From positions 1 through 23,685 of the forward strand of contig JAAAOD010000261.1 of the NCBI GenBank assembly GCA_009908535.1: a DNA stretch of 23,685 bases. Direction: 5' to 3'. Below the pieces are notes generated by a model that was given only the letters and a program-made list of their open reading frames with translations, ran no database searches and was not told the DNA's origin. Shown one piece after another: positions 10,531 through 18,272 of the stretch; the first letter of the stretch is position 1, and each line of letters begins with the position of its first letter. The position numbers were made by a program, and so were the translations under genes. Origin of the DNA: Verrucomicrobiota bacterium. GTDB lineage: Bacteria > Verrucomicrobiota > Verrucomicrobiia > Opitutales > Oceanipulchritudinaceae.

Positions 10531-11175
10531 ATGAGTACAGCATTAATCGGCAAAAAGCTGGGGATGACGCAGGTCTATGCGGAAGACGGCACGCTCGTGC
10601 CCGTCACCGTTATCGAGGCCGGCCCGTGCCCCGTCCTGCAAGTCAAAACCATGGATACGGACGGCTACAACGCCGTCCAGATAGGTTTCGGCACCCGTAA
10701 AGCGAAGAATGTTCCCTCCGCCCTGAAAGGTCACCTGCAAAAGGCCGGGGTGGAGGGCGTGAGCCGCGTCCGCGAAGTGCGCCTTCCGGAGGCGCCGAAG
10801 ACCGAGACCGGGTCCGCGCTGACAGTGGCAGAAGTCTTTCAGGACGAGGCAAAGGTAGACGTGATCGGCATGTCGAAAGGCCGGGGCTTCCAGGGCGTGG
10901 TCAAACGCTGGAATTTTTCCGGAGGGCCGGCCTCCCACGGGTCCATGTTCCACCGGCGAGGCGGGTCCTACGGCATGTGCCAGTGGCCGGGAAAAATTCT
11001 CAAGGGGAAGAAGATGCCGGGCCGTTTCGGCGGCGATCAGCGCACGGTGCAAAACCTGAAGATCGTCCGGGTCATCCCGGAAAAAAACCTCCTCCTGGTG
11101 AAGGGGTCCGTGCCGGGTCCCAACGGGGGCAATGTCCTTGTCCGGACCGCGATCAAAAAACGGGCCACCGCCTGA
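10531..11175 (+). CDS. rplC: 50S ribosomal protein L3 (uL3)
   Basis: L3 is 214 residues, an early 50S assembly protein whose long loop reaches the peptidyl-transferase centre. The opening ALIGKKLGMTQVYAEDG, the RGFQGVVKRW segment and KNLLLVKGSVPGPNGG are diagnostic. The loop region reads GSYGMCQWPGKILKGKKM where E. coli has GSIGQNQTPGKVFKGKKM. The stretch around the glutamine methylated by PrmB in E. coli is therefore altered. This is the first gene of the S10-type cluster here and has no Shine-Dalgarno sequence before its ATG. It lies downstream of the hairpin leader. Confidence 0.98.
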   Translation: MSTALIGKKLGMTQVYAEDGTLVPVTVIEAGPCPVLQVKTMDTDGYNAVQIGFGTRKAKNVPSALKGHLQKAGVEGVSRVREVRLPEAPKTETGSALTVAEVFQDEAKVDVIGMSKGRGFQGVVKRWNFSGGPASHGSMFHRRGGSYGMCQWPGKILKGKKMPGRFGGDQRTVQNLKIVRVIPEKNLLLVKGSVPGPNGGNVLVRTAIKKRATA

Positions 11176-11197
11176 TTTTCCGAGGAGATAATCAATT

Positions 11198-11836
11198 ATG
11201 AAACTCAACGTTTTCAGCGCAGATGGCAGTTCGTCCTCGGAGAAAGAGGTCGCCATCCCCCAGTTCGAGGGCGACAAGGGGCTGCAAGCCTTGAAACAGG
11301 TTATCGTCTCCACGATGGCCAATCGCCGGCAGGGAACTTCCGCGGTCCGGACCCGTTCCACGGTCCACGGTACGGGCAAAAAGCCTTTCCGCCAGAAGGG
11401 AACCGGAATGGCGCGGCAAGGCACCCGGGTCGCCCCGCAGCACACTCACGGCGCGGTCGCCCATGGTCCCCAGCCGAGGGATTTCGGCCAGCGCATCAAT
11501 CGGAAAATGCGGCGGCTCGCGCTCTCCCGCGCCCTTTTTGACCGCGCCCGCGACGGCGAGCTGTCGCTTATTGAAAAATGGGAACTACAGGACCGGAAAA
11601 CCCGGCTCTTCAACGAGCTGGTGGGTAAAGTGGCGCCACGGGGGAAGGTTCTGGTGCTCGATGACAGCTGGTCCGACCAGACCCTTCTCGCAGCAAGGAA
11701 TATCGAACGGATCTTTCTGAACGAGGCATCGGATGTGAATGCCGTCGAATTGAGCCGCTACGATCACATCATCGCCAGCGAAAAGGCGATGGACCGGCTT
11801 CTCTCCCGCTTGAACGGAGGACCGAACCATGCTTAA
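11198..11836 (+). CDS. rplD: 50S ribosomal protein L4 (uL4)
   Basis: L4 is 212 residues and lines the nascent-peptide exit tunnel through its extended loop, seen here as the basic GTGKKPFRQKGTGMARQGT segment. In E. coli L4 also represses its own operon by causing transcription termination and blocking translation in the S10 leader, and binds RNase E. A good Shine-Dalgarno sequence (GAGGAGA) sits before the ATG. The stop codon lies inside the start of rplW (8-base overlap), suggesting translational coupling. The hairpin leader upstream of rplC is a natural candidate target for L4 feedback, by analogy only. Confidence 0.98.
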   Translation: MKLNVFSADGSSSSEKEVAIPQFEGDKGLQALKQVIVSTMANRRQGTSAVRTRSTVHGTGKKPFRQKGTGMARQGTRVAPQHTHGAVAHGPQPRDFGQRINRKMRRLALSRALFDRARDGELSLIEKWELQDRKTRLFNELVGKVAPRGKVLVLDDSWSDQTLLAARNIERIFLNEASDVNAVELSRYDHIIASEKAMDRLLSRLNGGPNHA

Positions 11837-12119
11837 CCGCGACAGCATTCTACTTGAACACGTGGTCACGGAAAAGGCGACCGCCGCGACCTCCCTCGCC
11901 AACCAGTACACCTTCAAAGTCGCCTCCGCTGCCAACCGTATTGCCGTGAAACGGGCCATCGAAGGCCAGTTCGGGGTCGAGGTGGAGGCCGTGCGCATCG
12001 CCAACGTGAAGCCCAAAGTTAAAATGAACCGCATGCGGCGGGCCAATCCGGGCAAGAAACCGGGTTACAAAAAGGCTATCGTCCGCCTCAAGGAGGGTTC
12101 CGCGATCGAAATGGCCTGA
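11829..12119 (+). CDS. rplW: 50S ribosomal protein L23 (uL23)
   Basis: L23 is 96 residues. It sits at the tunnel exit and is the docking site for trigger factor and SRP. The pattern HVVTEKATA...NQYTFKVASAANRIAVKRAIE, then VRIANVKPKVK and a basic loop NRMRRANPGKKPGYKKA, is typical of the family. It overlaps rplD by 8 bases and has GGAGG upstream, within the end of rplD. Identity is clear from sequence and position. Confidence 0.97.
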   Translation: MLNRDSILLEHVVTEKATAATSLANQYTFKVASAANRIAVKRAIEGQFGVEVEAVRIANVKPKVKMNRMRRANPGKKPGYKKAIVRLKEGSAIEMA

Positions 12120-12160
12120 GTGCCGTACCTCCGAAAGCGAAGAAGAAGAAAGACATCGTC

Positions 12161-13006
12161 ATGGCTATTATTTCCAAGAAGCCCAATACCCCCGGACAGC
12201 GCTATGTCGTCGGGGTACGCAATGACAACCTGAGCAAGGAGCGTCCGGTCAAGAAGCTGACCGAAAACCGCAAGCGTGGAAGCGGGCGCAATTGTTATGG
12301 GCGCATCACCAGTCGCCGCCGTGGAGGCGGCCACAAACGCCTCTACCGGAAAATCGATTTCCGCCGCGACAAGCTGGACCTTCCCGCGGTCGTCGAACGG
12401 CTGGAGTACGATCCGAACCGCTCCGCCCACATCGCCCTGATTCGCTTTGAAGACGGCGAACAGCGCTACATGCTGGCTCCGGACAAGCTCAAGGTCGGCG
12501 ACAAGGTCATCAACGCCACCGGAAAAGCTGATTTCAAGCCGGGGAACAGCATGCCTCTGCAGTCGATCCCGCCCGCCATGCGGGTGCACAATATCGAGCT
12601 CAAGCCCGGTACCAAAGGCCAGTTGGTGCGTACCGCCGGTGTCGCGGCCACCCTTGTCTCCATCGAACGTGGCAAGGCCACCCTGCGGATGCCCTCCGGC
12701 GAGCTCCGGCTCGTCAATGCCCGGTGCCGCGCCACAATCGGTGTGGTTGGAAATTCCGAGCATGGCAACCGCGCCCTCGGGAAGGCCGGCCGCAGTCGTT
12801 GGAAGGGCCGCCGTCCGCGTGTCCGCGGTGTGGCCATGAACCCGGTCGATCATCCCATGGGAGGTGGGGAAGGCCGGACCTCCGGCGGCGGCCATCCGGT
12901 CAGCCCCTGGGGACAGCTTTCCAAGAACTTTCCCACCCGCCGCCACCGCAAGGCCTCTGACAAGGACATTCTCGTGCGCCGCAACGGGAGGAAGATGCGC
13001 AAGTAA
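12161..13006 (+). CDS. rplB: 50S ribosomal protein L2 (uL2)
   Basis: L2 is 281 residues (E. coli 273) and is needed for subunit association and for the peptidyl-transferase region. The N-terminal half has NRKRGSGRNCYGRITSRRRG and HKRLYRKIDFRRDK. The C-terminal half has the universally conserved MNPVDHPMGGGEGR, with the essential histidine at residue 231. The second histidine of E. coli DHPHGG is methionine here, a substitution I recall from other phyla. A purine-rich stretch (GAAGAAGAAGAAAGA) upstream may serve as a weak ribosome binding site. Confidence 0.98.
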   Translation: MAIISKKPNTPGQRYVVGVRNDNLSKERPVKKLTENRKRGSGRNCYGRITSRRRGGGHKRLYRKIDFRRDKLDLPAVVERLEYDPNRSAHIALIRFEDGEQRYMLAPDKLKVGDKVINATGKADFKPGNSMPLQSIPPAMRVHNIELKPGTKGQLVRTAGVAATLVSIERGKATLRMPSGELRLVNARCRATIGVVGNSEHGNRALGKAGRSRWKGRRPRVRGVAMNPVDHPMGGGEGRTSGGGHPVSPWGQLSKNFPTRRHRKASDKDILVRRNGRKMRK

Positions 13007-13050
13007 GTGCCAGTTTCCCCTGTAGTAAAATTTTAATTACCTGATTAGAT

Positions 13051-13320
13051 ATGGCCCGTTCGCTCAAAAAAGGATTCTTCGTCGACCCCGGTTTGTGGAA
13101 GAAAGTGGTTGCCGCGCAGGAAAAAGATGACCGCCGTCCCATCAAGACATGGAGCCGACGCTCGCAGATTACTCCTGAATTTGTCGGTCTCAACTTTGAA
13201 GTCCACAACGGCAAGGGCTTTGTTCCCGTCCACGTGACGGAAAACATGGTCGGTCACCGCATGGGCGAGTTTTCGCACACCCGGACCTTCCGTGGGCACC
13301 AGCCGCACACCAAGAAGTAG
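13051..13320 (+). CDS. rpsS: 30S ribosomal protein S19 (uS19)
   Basis: S19 is 89 residues, a head protein that contacts S13 and the A-site tRNA side. ARSLKKGFFVDPGLWKKV, TWSRRSQITPEFVG, HNGKGFVPVHVTENMVGH and GEFSHTRTFRGH are hallmark segments. The 44 bases before it are unusually AT-rich (13026-13050) and contain no Shine-Dalgarno sequence, unlike the genes just downstream. Its order after rplB is the universal S10-operon order. Confidence 0.98.
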   Translation: MARSLKKGFFVDPGLWKKVVAAQEKDDRRPIKTWSRRSQITPEFVGLNFEVHNGKGFVPVHVTENMVGHRMGEFSHTRTFRGHQPHTKK

Positions 13321-13330
13321 GAGAGAACCC

Positions 13331-13669
13331 ATGGATATTGTCGCCTACACCAAGTACAGCCGTATTTCCGCCCGGAAGGCACGGGAACTCACCCGTGAGC
13401 TTCCCGGACGGCGCGCCAACGAAGCCCTCGAACTTTTGAAGTTCATTCCCCGCAAGGCCGCGCGCCTGCTCGGGAAGACACTGCACAGCGCGGTCGCCAA
13501 TGCGGAGAACAATCACAACCTCAATTCCGACGATCTCGTCATCAAGGAGGCCGTGGTTGAGGAGGGTCCCGCCTTCCGCCGTTTCAAGGCCGCCGCCCGC
13601 GGCTCCGCCAAGCCGATCCGCAAGCGGACCAGCCACCTCCGGATCGTTCTCACCGAATCCTCCAATTAA
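13331..13669 (+). CDS. rplV: 50S ribosomal protein L22 (uL22)
   Basis: L22 is 112 residues and forms part of the exit-tunnel constriction, the region where macrolide-resistance changes occur. I start it at ATG 13331, not at an in-frame ATG 39 bases upstream inside rpsS. AGGAGA lies 5-10 bases before 13331, and the protein then begins MDIVAYTKYSRISARKAREL, as the family does. LLGKTLHSAVANAENNHNL and the C-terminal RIRKRTSHLRIVL-type hairpin are present (here PIRKRTSHLRIVLTE). Confidence 0.96.
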   Translation: MDIVAYTKYSRISARKARELTRELPGRRANEALELLKFIPRKAARLLGKTLHSAVANAENNHNLNSDDLVIKEAVVEEGPAFRRFKAAARGSAKPIRKRTSHLRIVLTESSN

Positions 13670-13677
13670 CAGAACAC

Positions 13678-14316
13678 ATGGGTCAGAAAGTAAATCCTCT
13701 CGGCTTCCGCCTCTCCGTTCGTCGCGACTGGCAATCCCGCTGGTTCGCACGCAAGCGGGAATTCGGTGCCCACCTCAAGGAAGACCACCGTATCCGCTCT
13801 TTCCTTGAGGAGAAATTCCGCTACGCCGCGGTCCCCCGCATTTTCATCGAACGTGCCGGCAACCGTATCCGTATCAAGGTGCACACCGCCCGTCCGGGGA
13901 TTGTCATAGGGCGCAAGGGAACCGAGCTTGAAAAGATCAAGGAGGGCCTCGCGAGAATGTTGAAAAAGGATGTCCTCCTCGACATCCAGGAGGTTAAGAA
14001 GCCGGATCTCGTCGCCCAGTTGGTGGCGGAAAGCGTGGCCCTGCAGCTGGAGCGTCGCATTTCCTTCCGTCGCGCGATGAAGAAGGCAGTGCAGAGCACA
14101 ATGAGCGTGGGCGCCCTCGGTATCCGGCTCCAAGTCAGCGGACGCCTCGGCGGCGCCGACATCGCCCGTACGGAAAGCGCCCGCTCCGGAGCCGTTCCCC
14201 TGCACACCCTTCGTGCCAACATCGACTACGGCTTTTCCGAGGCGCGGACTGTCTACGGGGTCATCGGGGTGAAATGCTGGGTCTGCCTCGATCCTGAAGA
14301 AAAGCTGCTCAACTGA
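13678..14316 (+). CDS. rpsC: 30S ribosomal protein S3 (uS3)
   Basis: S3 is 212 residues (E. coli 233). It lies at the mRNA entry channel and contributes to the ribosomal helicase activity with S4. MGQKVNPLGFRLSVRRDW starts the protein, a KH domain follows with its GxxG loop as GRKG in IVIGRKGTELEKIKEG, and the C-terminal domain has GRLGGADIARTE and TLRANIDYGFSEA. The tail is shorter than in E. coli. Only 8 bases separate it from rplV and no Shine-Dalgarno sequence is seen, so it is probably translated by coupling. Confidence 0.98.
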   Translation: MGQKVNPLGFRLSVRRDWQSRWFARKREFGAHLKEDHRIRSFLEEKFRYAAVPRIFIERAGNRIRIKVHTARPGIVIGRKGTELEKIKEGLARMLKKDVLLDIQEVKKPDLVAQLVAESVALQLERRISFRRAMKKAVQSTMSVGALGIRLQVSGRLGGADIARTESARSGAVPLHTLRANIDYGFSEARTVYGVIGVKCWVCLDPEEKLLN

Positions 14317-14351
14317 CCCGTTTCTGAACCTGATTTCCGAGGAAAATTGCC

Positions 14352-14765
14352 ATGCCACTCATGCCATCACGAACGAAGTACCGCAAGGTACAGCGCGGCC
14401 GCAACCGGGGTGTTGCCAAGGGCGGGGACACCCTCGCCTTCGGCGAATTCGGTATCCAGGCCCTTGAGCGGGGTAACCTGACCGCTGCGCAGATCGAAGC
14501 CGCCCGTGTCGCCATCAACCGCTACCTCAGCCGTCGCGGGAAGGTCTGGATCCGCATCTTTCCTCATAAGCCCATCACCCAGAAACCCGCGGAAACCCGT
14601 CAGGGGAAAGGAAAGGGCGCGGTCGAATTCTGGTCCGCCACCATCAAGCCCGGCGTCATTCTTTTCGAACTGAGCGGTGTCCCGCTCAGCGCCGCCCGCG
14701 AAGCCATGCGCCTGGCCGACGGCAAGCTTCCCCTCCGTTGCCGCTTCATCCACCGCAATCAGTAA
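14352..14765 (+). CDS. rplP: 50S ribosomal protein L16 (uL16)
   Basis: L16 is 137 residues and helps position A-site tRNA near the peptidyl-transferase centre. MPSRTKYRKVQRGRNRG, FGEFGIQALERG, AARVAINRYLSRRGKVWIR and KPITQKPAETRQGKGKG match the family. The arginine in the last segment corresponds to the one hydroxylated in E. coli L16. GAGGA upstream provides a Shine-Dalgarno sequence. A start at the second Met (residue 4) is also possible, giving a sequence beginning MPSRTKYRK. Confidence 0.97.
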   Translation: MPLMPSRTKYRKVQRGRNRGVAKGGDTLAFGEFGIQALERGNLTAAQIEAARVAINRYLSRRGKVWIRIFPHKPITQKPAETRQGKGKGAVEFWSATIKPGVILFELSGVPLSAAREAMRLADGKLPLRCRFIHRNQ

Positions 14766-14783
14766 TCCCTTCCCCTCCAAGAA

Positions 14784-14984
14784 ATGAAAACCAAAGACCT
14801 CCGAGAGCTTTCCCTTCAGGAACTGGAAAAGAAAAACCGGGATACCCGGCAGGAACTGCTCGAGCTGCGCCTCAAAAAGAAGACCGGCCAGCTGGAGAAC
14901 CCCCACCTCCTCAAGGTTCTGCGGCGCGAGGTCGCCCGCATCGAAACCGTCGCCCATCACAAGCGCCGGGCAGCCGCCGTTTAA
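14784..14984 (+). CDS. rpmC: 50S ribosomal protein L29 (uL29)
   Basis: L29 is a 66-residue two-helix protein at the tunnel exit beside L23. MKTKDLRELSLQELEKKNRD, then ELLELRLKKKTGQLENPHL and LRREVARIETVAHHK is the family pattern. It lies between rplP and rpsQ, as in nearly all bacteria. The upstream sequence is pyrimidine-rich (CCTTCCCCTCCAAGAA) with no Shine-Dalgarno sequence. Confidence 0.96.
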   Translation: MKTKDLRELSLQELEKKNRDTRQELLELRLKKKTGQLENPHLLKVLRREVARIETVAHHKRRAAAV

Positions 14985-15020
14985 CCCTTCAACCCGTAAC
15001 CGATTTCCCGTCAACCACCC

Positions 15021-15287
15021 ATGGCCGACCGCAAACAAAGAAAGACCATCAACGGAACCGTCACCAGCCGATCTGGCGACAAGTCCGTCAAGGTCACCTA
15101 CGATTACAAGGTTCGACACCCGCTTTACAAAAAGGAAGTCCGCCGCAAAACCGTTGTCCACGCGCACGATGAAGACAATGGCTGCGCCGCCGGCGACCGC
15201 GTCGAAATCATGGAGACCCGGCCCCTGAGCAAGTTGAAGCGCTTCCGGGTCGTGCGGATCGTCGAAAAGGCCCCTGTCCTGGGATAG
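15021..15287 (+). CDS. rpsQ: 30S ribosomal protein S17 (uS17)
   Basis: S17 is 88 residues (E. coli 84), a primary 16S rRNA-binding protein with an OB fold. INGTVTSRSGDKSVKV, the VRHPLYKKEVRRKT loop, VHAHDEDNGCAAGDRVEI and ETRPLSKLKRFRVVRIVEKA are classic. It starts 36 bases after rpmC without a Shine-Dalgarno sequence, again behind a C-rich leader. Confidence 0.97.
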   Translation: MADRKQRKTINGTVTSRSGDKSVKVTYDYKVRHPLYKKEVRRKTVVHAHDEDNGCAAGDRVEIMETRPLSKLKRFRVVRIVEKAPVLG

Positions 15288-15336
15288 AAGCCGGGGCGAT
15301 CTTGGTTCAGAAGGACCCAACCGAGGAGATTGAAAA

Positions 15337-15702
15337 ATGATCCAAATGCTTTCCACCATCAAAGTGGCCGACAATTCCGGCGCGAAGGAGGCGAAGATGA
15401 TTCGCCGCCTCGGGCAGCTGAAGCGTACGGCCGGCATCGGCGATGAAATTGTCGTGCACATCCGCGATGCCGCCCCGGATTCGAATATCAAGAAGGGCAC
15501 CGTCTGCCGCGCCGTCGTCGTCCGCACCCGGGCTCCCATCCGTCGCTCCGATGGAAGTTACCTCCGCTTCGACAACAACGCGGTGGTGCTTATCAGCAAT
15601 GACGGCCAGCCGCGCGGGAGCCGCGTCTACGGACCCATTGCCCGCGAGCTGCGCCAGCGCAAATACATGAAAATCATCAGCCTCGCTCCGGAGGTCCTCT
15701 GA
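15337..15702 (+). CDS. rplN: 50S ribosomal protein L14 (uL14)
   Basis: L14 is 121 residues, a subunit-interface protein contacting 16S helix 14 and the binding site of the silencing factor RsfS. MIQMLSTIKVADNSGAKEA, KKGTVCRAVVVRTRAPIRR, LRFDNNAVVLI and the C-terminal GPIARELRQRKYMKIISLA are nearly invariant features. A strong Shine-Dalgarno sequence (GAGGAGA) precedes the ATG. Its end carries the Shine-Dalgarno sequence of rplX. Confidence 0.98.
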   Translation: MIQMLSTIKVADNSGAKEAKMIRRLGQLKRTAGIGDEIVVHIRDAAPDSNIKKGTVCRAVVVRTRAPIRRSDGSYLRFDNNAVVLISNDGQPRGSRVYGPIARELRQRKYMKIISLAPEVL

Positions 15703-15703
15703 A

Positions 15704-15961
15704 ATGAAGCAGAATATCAAAGCAGGAGATGAAGTCGTCGTCCTCGCTGGCAATCAGCGCGGTGACCGTGGCAAGGTGCTGCAGGTCTTTCCGCGCCGCC
15801 AGCGGGTCATCGTCGAGGGCGTCAACAAGCGCAAGCACCACGAGCGCAAGACGCAGGACAATCCGGAAGGGGCCATCGTCGAACGGGAGAACCCCATCCA
15901 TCTCTCCAATGTCATGAAGGCCGCCTTGTACGACCAGAAACGGGGTTCCGCCCCCGCCTGA
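15704..15961 (+). CDS. rplX: 50S ribosomal protein L24 (uL24)
   Basis: L24 is 85 residues, shorter than the 104 of E. coli. It is an assembly initiator near the tunnel exit. It has the KOW motif (IKAGDEVVVLAGNQRGDRGKV) followed by VIVEGVNKRKHHERKT and the HLSNVM segment; the C-terminal part is abbreviated. It starts one base after the rplN stop, using GGAGGT inside the rplN 3' end, so translation is coupled. Confidence 0.96.
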   Translation: MKQNIKAGDEVVVLAGNQRGDRGKVLQVFPRRQRVIVEGVNKRKHHERKTQDNPEGAIVERENPIHLSNVMKAALYDQKRGSAPA

Positions 15962-15978
15962 GCAGGGAGATAAGGACA

Positions 15979-16548
15979 ATGCAAAGCACGTATCTACAAC
16001 AGTACTACAAGGACGAGGTCGTTCCCGCCCTGCGCAAGAGCCGGGGATATACGAATATCCACGAGGTTCCGGCCGTCGAGAAAGTCGTCCTCAACACCGG
16101 ATTCTCCGCCGGCACCGAAAAGGGCCAGATCGACGACATCGTGAAGGAAATGAGCCAGATCGCGGGGCAGCGGCCCGTGGTCACGAAGGCCCGCAAGAGC
16201 GTCAGTAACTTCAAGCTCCGCGAGGGCATGCCCATCGGGGCCAAGGTTACCCTCCGCGGTGCCACCATGTACGACTTTCTCTACCGGCTCATCGCGGTCG
16301 CCCTTCCGGGGATCCGCGACTTCCGGGGGGTCCGCGACCGCCTCGACGGGAACGGAAACTATACCCTCGGGATCAGCGACATCTCCATTTTTCCGGAAGT
16401 CCGCTCCGACAGCGGAAAGGGTTCCATCGGCATGGACATCTGTATTTCCACCACCGCGACAACGGACGAAGAAGGACGTGAGCTGCTTCAGCAGCTCGGG
16501 GTTCCCTTCCGCAAACGCAGCGCCTCCACGGCCACCGCGAGCGCTTAA
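15979..16548 (+). CDS. rplE: 50S ribosomal protein L5 (uL5)
   Basis: L5 is 189 residues, binds 5S rRNA and contacts P-site tRNA and S13 in the intersubunit bridge. YYKDEVVPALRKSRGYTNIHEVP, then GQRPVVTKARKSVSNFKLREG and GVRDRLDGNGNYTLGISD are diagnostic. Two purine blocks, GGGAGAT and AAGGA, lie just before the ATG. It is followed by rpsN in the standard spc order. Confidence 0.98.
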   Translation: MQSTYLQQYYKDEVVPALRKSRGYTNIHEVPAVEKVVLNTGFSAGTEKGQIDDIVKEMSQIAGQRPVVTKARKSVSNFKLREGMPIGAKVTLRGATMYDFLYRLIAVALPGIRDFRGVRDRLDGNGNYTLGISDISIFPEVRSDSGKGSIGMDICISTTATTDEEGRELLQQLGVPFRKRSASTATASA

Positions 16549-16572
16549 CCTCCAAAAAGGACTTATTTTACC

Positions 16573-16878
16573 ATGGCCAAAAAAGCGATGATCGAACGCA
16601 ACCTGAAGCGCGAACGGATGGCCGCTCGCTATGCCTCCAAACGGGAGGAACTGAAACGGATCATCAAGAATCCGGACACGCCGGATGAGGAGTTTTACGA
16701 AGCCCAGCGGAAGCTGACCAAGCTCCCTCGCAATTCCAGCCCGGTGCGCCTGCGCAACCGATGCAGCGTCACAGGTCGCCCGCGCGCCTACCTGCGCAAG
16801 TACGGGGTGAGTCGCCTTACCTTCCGCGAGCTTGCCTCCTCCGGGAAGGTTCCGGGAGTGACCAAATCCTCATGGTAA
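16573..16878 (+). CDS. rpsN: 30S ribosomal protein S14, long zinc-free type (uS14)
   Basis: S14 is 101 residues, matching the long type without a zinc ribbon. It has a single cysteine in RNRCSVTGRPRAYLRKYGVSR and no CXXC pairs. The C-terminal SGKVPGVTKSSW matches E. coli GEIPGLKKASW. It packs into the 30S head next to S3 and S10. AAGGA precedes the ATG. With only this copy in the window, whether a short zinc-binding paralogue exists elsewhere is unknown. Confidence 0.97.
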   Translation: MAKKAMIERNLKRERMAARYASKREELKRIIKNPDTPDEEFYEAQRKLTKLPRNSSPVRLRNRCSVTGRPRAYLRKYGVSRLTFRELASSGKVPGVTKSSW

Positions 16879-16914
16879 CGCGCAATCCCGCCAACAGCGA
16901 ACAAGGAGTTTCTC

Positions 16915-17304
16915 ATGTCCGATCCGATCAGTGATTTCCTCACCATCATCCGCAACGGCTATCGCGCCGGGAAGGAAAGCTGCGACACCCGCTACTCGAA
17001 GATGCACCTCCGCATCGCCGAAATCCTTCAAAACGAGGGCTATCTCGGCGAAGTCGAAAAGGTCGAGGTGCAGGGCAAGCCGTTCCTGCGACTGCATCTG
17101 AAGTACGTCGATGATATCCCCGCCCTGACCGGGGTGCGCCGCATCAGCCGCCCCGGACGCCGCTTTTACTACCAGGCCCGCGAGATCCCGCGCACCCTCG
17201 GCGGCCTCGGTATCGGTATTCTCACGACGTCCCGCGGCATCCTCAAGGATCGGGATGCCCGCCGCCACAATGTCGGTGGTGAAATGATCTGCGCCATCTG
17301 GTAA
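16915..17304 (+). CDS. rpsH: 30S ribosomal protein S8 (uS8)
   Basis: S8 is 129 residues and a primary binder of 16S helix 21. In E. coli it represses the spc operon by binding mRNA at the start of rplE. MSDPISDFLTIIRNGYRAGK, the central LRIAEILQNEGYLGEVE and the C-terminal GILTTSRGILKDRDARRHNVGGE are standard. AAGGAG lies 8 bases upstream. I did not recognise an S8-site mimic near the rplE start. Confidence 0.97.
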   Translation: MSDPISDFLTIIRNGYRAGKESCDTRYSKMHLRIAEILQNEGYLGEVEKVEVQGKPFLRLHLKYVDDIPALTGVRRISRPGRRFYYQAREIPRTLGGLGIGILTTSRGILKDRDARRHNVGGEMICAIW

Positions 17305-17325
17305 TATACCTGGGAGAACAATCCA

Positions 17326-17874
17326 ATGAGTCGAATAGGAAGATTACCGGTAGCCATTCCGGAAAAAGTCGAAGTCTCCATTGAGGACGGCCCGCAGCAA
17401 TCGGTCACGGTGAAGGGGCCGAAAGGCACGCTGCGCCAGCAGTTCAGTACCAAGGCCGTGCGCGTCCGGCAGGAAGAGGGCCAGGTCGTCGTCGAGCCGG
17501 TCGGCAAGGACAAGTTTTCCCGCGCCATGTACGGGACCGCCCGCAGCCTCATCAATGGAATGATTCAGGGGGTGACGGAAGGCTTTACGAAGAAGCTGAC
17601 TATTTCCGGCGTCGGTTTCCGGGCCAACGTGCAGGGAGCGATTCTCGACCTCGCCCTCGGATATTCCCATCCCGTCCGACTGGAGATCCCGGAAGGCGTC
17701 ACCGTCACCGTCGAAGACCAGACGAAAATCACCGTAGCGGGCTACGATAAACAGCAGGTGGGTCAGTTCGCCGCACGCATCAAATGGGCCAACCCCGCCG
17801 AACCCTACAAGGGCAAGGGCGTTGCCATCGAAGGCGAGCCCGTCCTGCGCAAGGAAGGTAAAAAAGCCGGGTAA
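17326..17874 (+). CDS. rplF: 50S ribosomal protein L6 (uL6)
   Basis: L6 is 182 residues and lies near the factor-binding site of the 50S. It has two similar domains. MSRIGRLPVAIPEKVEV opens the first; the second contains LALGYSHPVRLEIPEGVTVTV and KQQVGQFAARIKWANPAEPYKGKG. GGGAGA upstream serves as the ribosome binding site. Position between rpsH and rplR confirms the call. Confidence 0.98.
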   Translation: MSRIGRLPVAIPEKVEVSIEDGPQQSVTVKGPKGTLRQQFSTKAVRVRQEEGQVVVEPVGKDKFSRAMYGTARSLINGMIQGVTEGFTKKLTISGVGFRANVQGAILDLALGYSHPVRLEIPEGVTVTVEDQTKITVAGYDKQQVGQFAARIKWANPAEPYKGKGVAIEGEPVLRKEGKKAG

Positions 17875-17891
17875 GGAAGGAGAAGCACGTC

Positions 17892-18257
17892 ATGAAATCC
17901 ATTCAGCAGAACAAGGAACTCCGCCAGAAGCGAATCTGGCGCATCCGTAAGAAGATTGCCGGCACCGCCGAGCGCCCCCGCCTGTGTGTGTCCTTCAGCA
18001 ACAAGCATCTTTACGCTCAGGCGATCGACGACCGTGCAGGGAAGACCCTCCTCTCGGTCTCCTCCATCGCGAAGGATCTCCGGGAGGAATCCCTCCGGGC
18101 GAATCGCCCCAGCGCGGCCCGGCTCGGCAAGGTTCTCGCCGAAAAGGCGAAGGAAGCCGGCATCGAGGCGGTGGTCTTCGACCGGCATGGCAAGCGGTAC
18201 CACGGGCGGGTGAAGGAATTCGCCGAAGCGGCCCGCGCCGGTGGCCTCAACTTTTAA
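17892..18257 (+). CDS. rplR: 50S ribosomal protein L18 (uL18)
   Basis: L18 is 121 residues and binds 5S rRNA together with L5. The N-terminal basic RQKRIWRIRKKIAGTAERPRL, the FSNKHLYAQAIDD strand and the C-terminal VVFDRHGKRYHGRVKEFAEAAR segment are characteristic. AAGGAG sits upstream of the ATG. It ends 15 bases before the extended rpsE. Confidence 0.97.
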   Translation: MKSIQQNKELRQKRIWRIRKKIAGTAERPRLCVSFSNKHLYAQAIDDRAGKTLLSVSSIAKDLREESLRANRPSAARLGKVLAEKAKEAGIEAVVFDRHGKRYHGRVKEFAEAARAGGLNF

Positions 18258-18272
18258 GGACAGGAAACTTTA

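Noticed and set aside
10371..10700. A possible leader peptide in the rpsJ-rplC gap starting at TTG.
   Set aside because: It runs out of frame into rplC, lacks a Shine-Dalgarno sequence and has no ATG; the gap is better explained as a structured RNA leader or terminator.
13292..13330. An upstream in-frame start for rplV inside rpsS.
   Set aside because: The Shine-Dalgarno sequence AGGAGA and the family N-terminus both point to ATG 13331.
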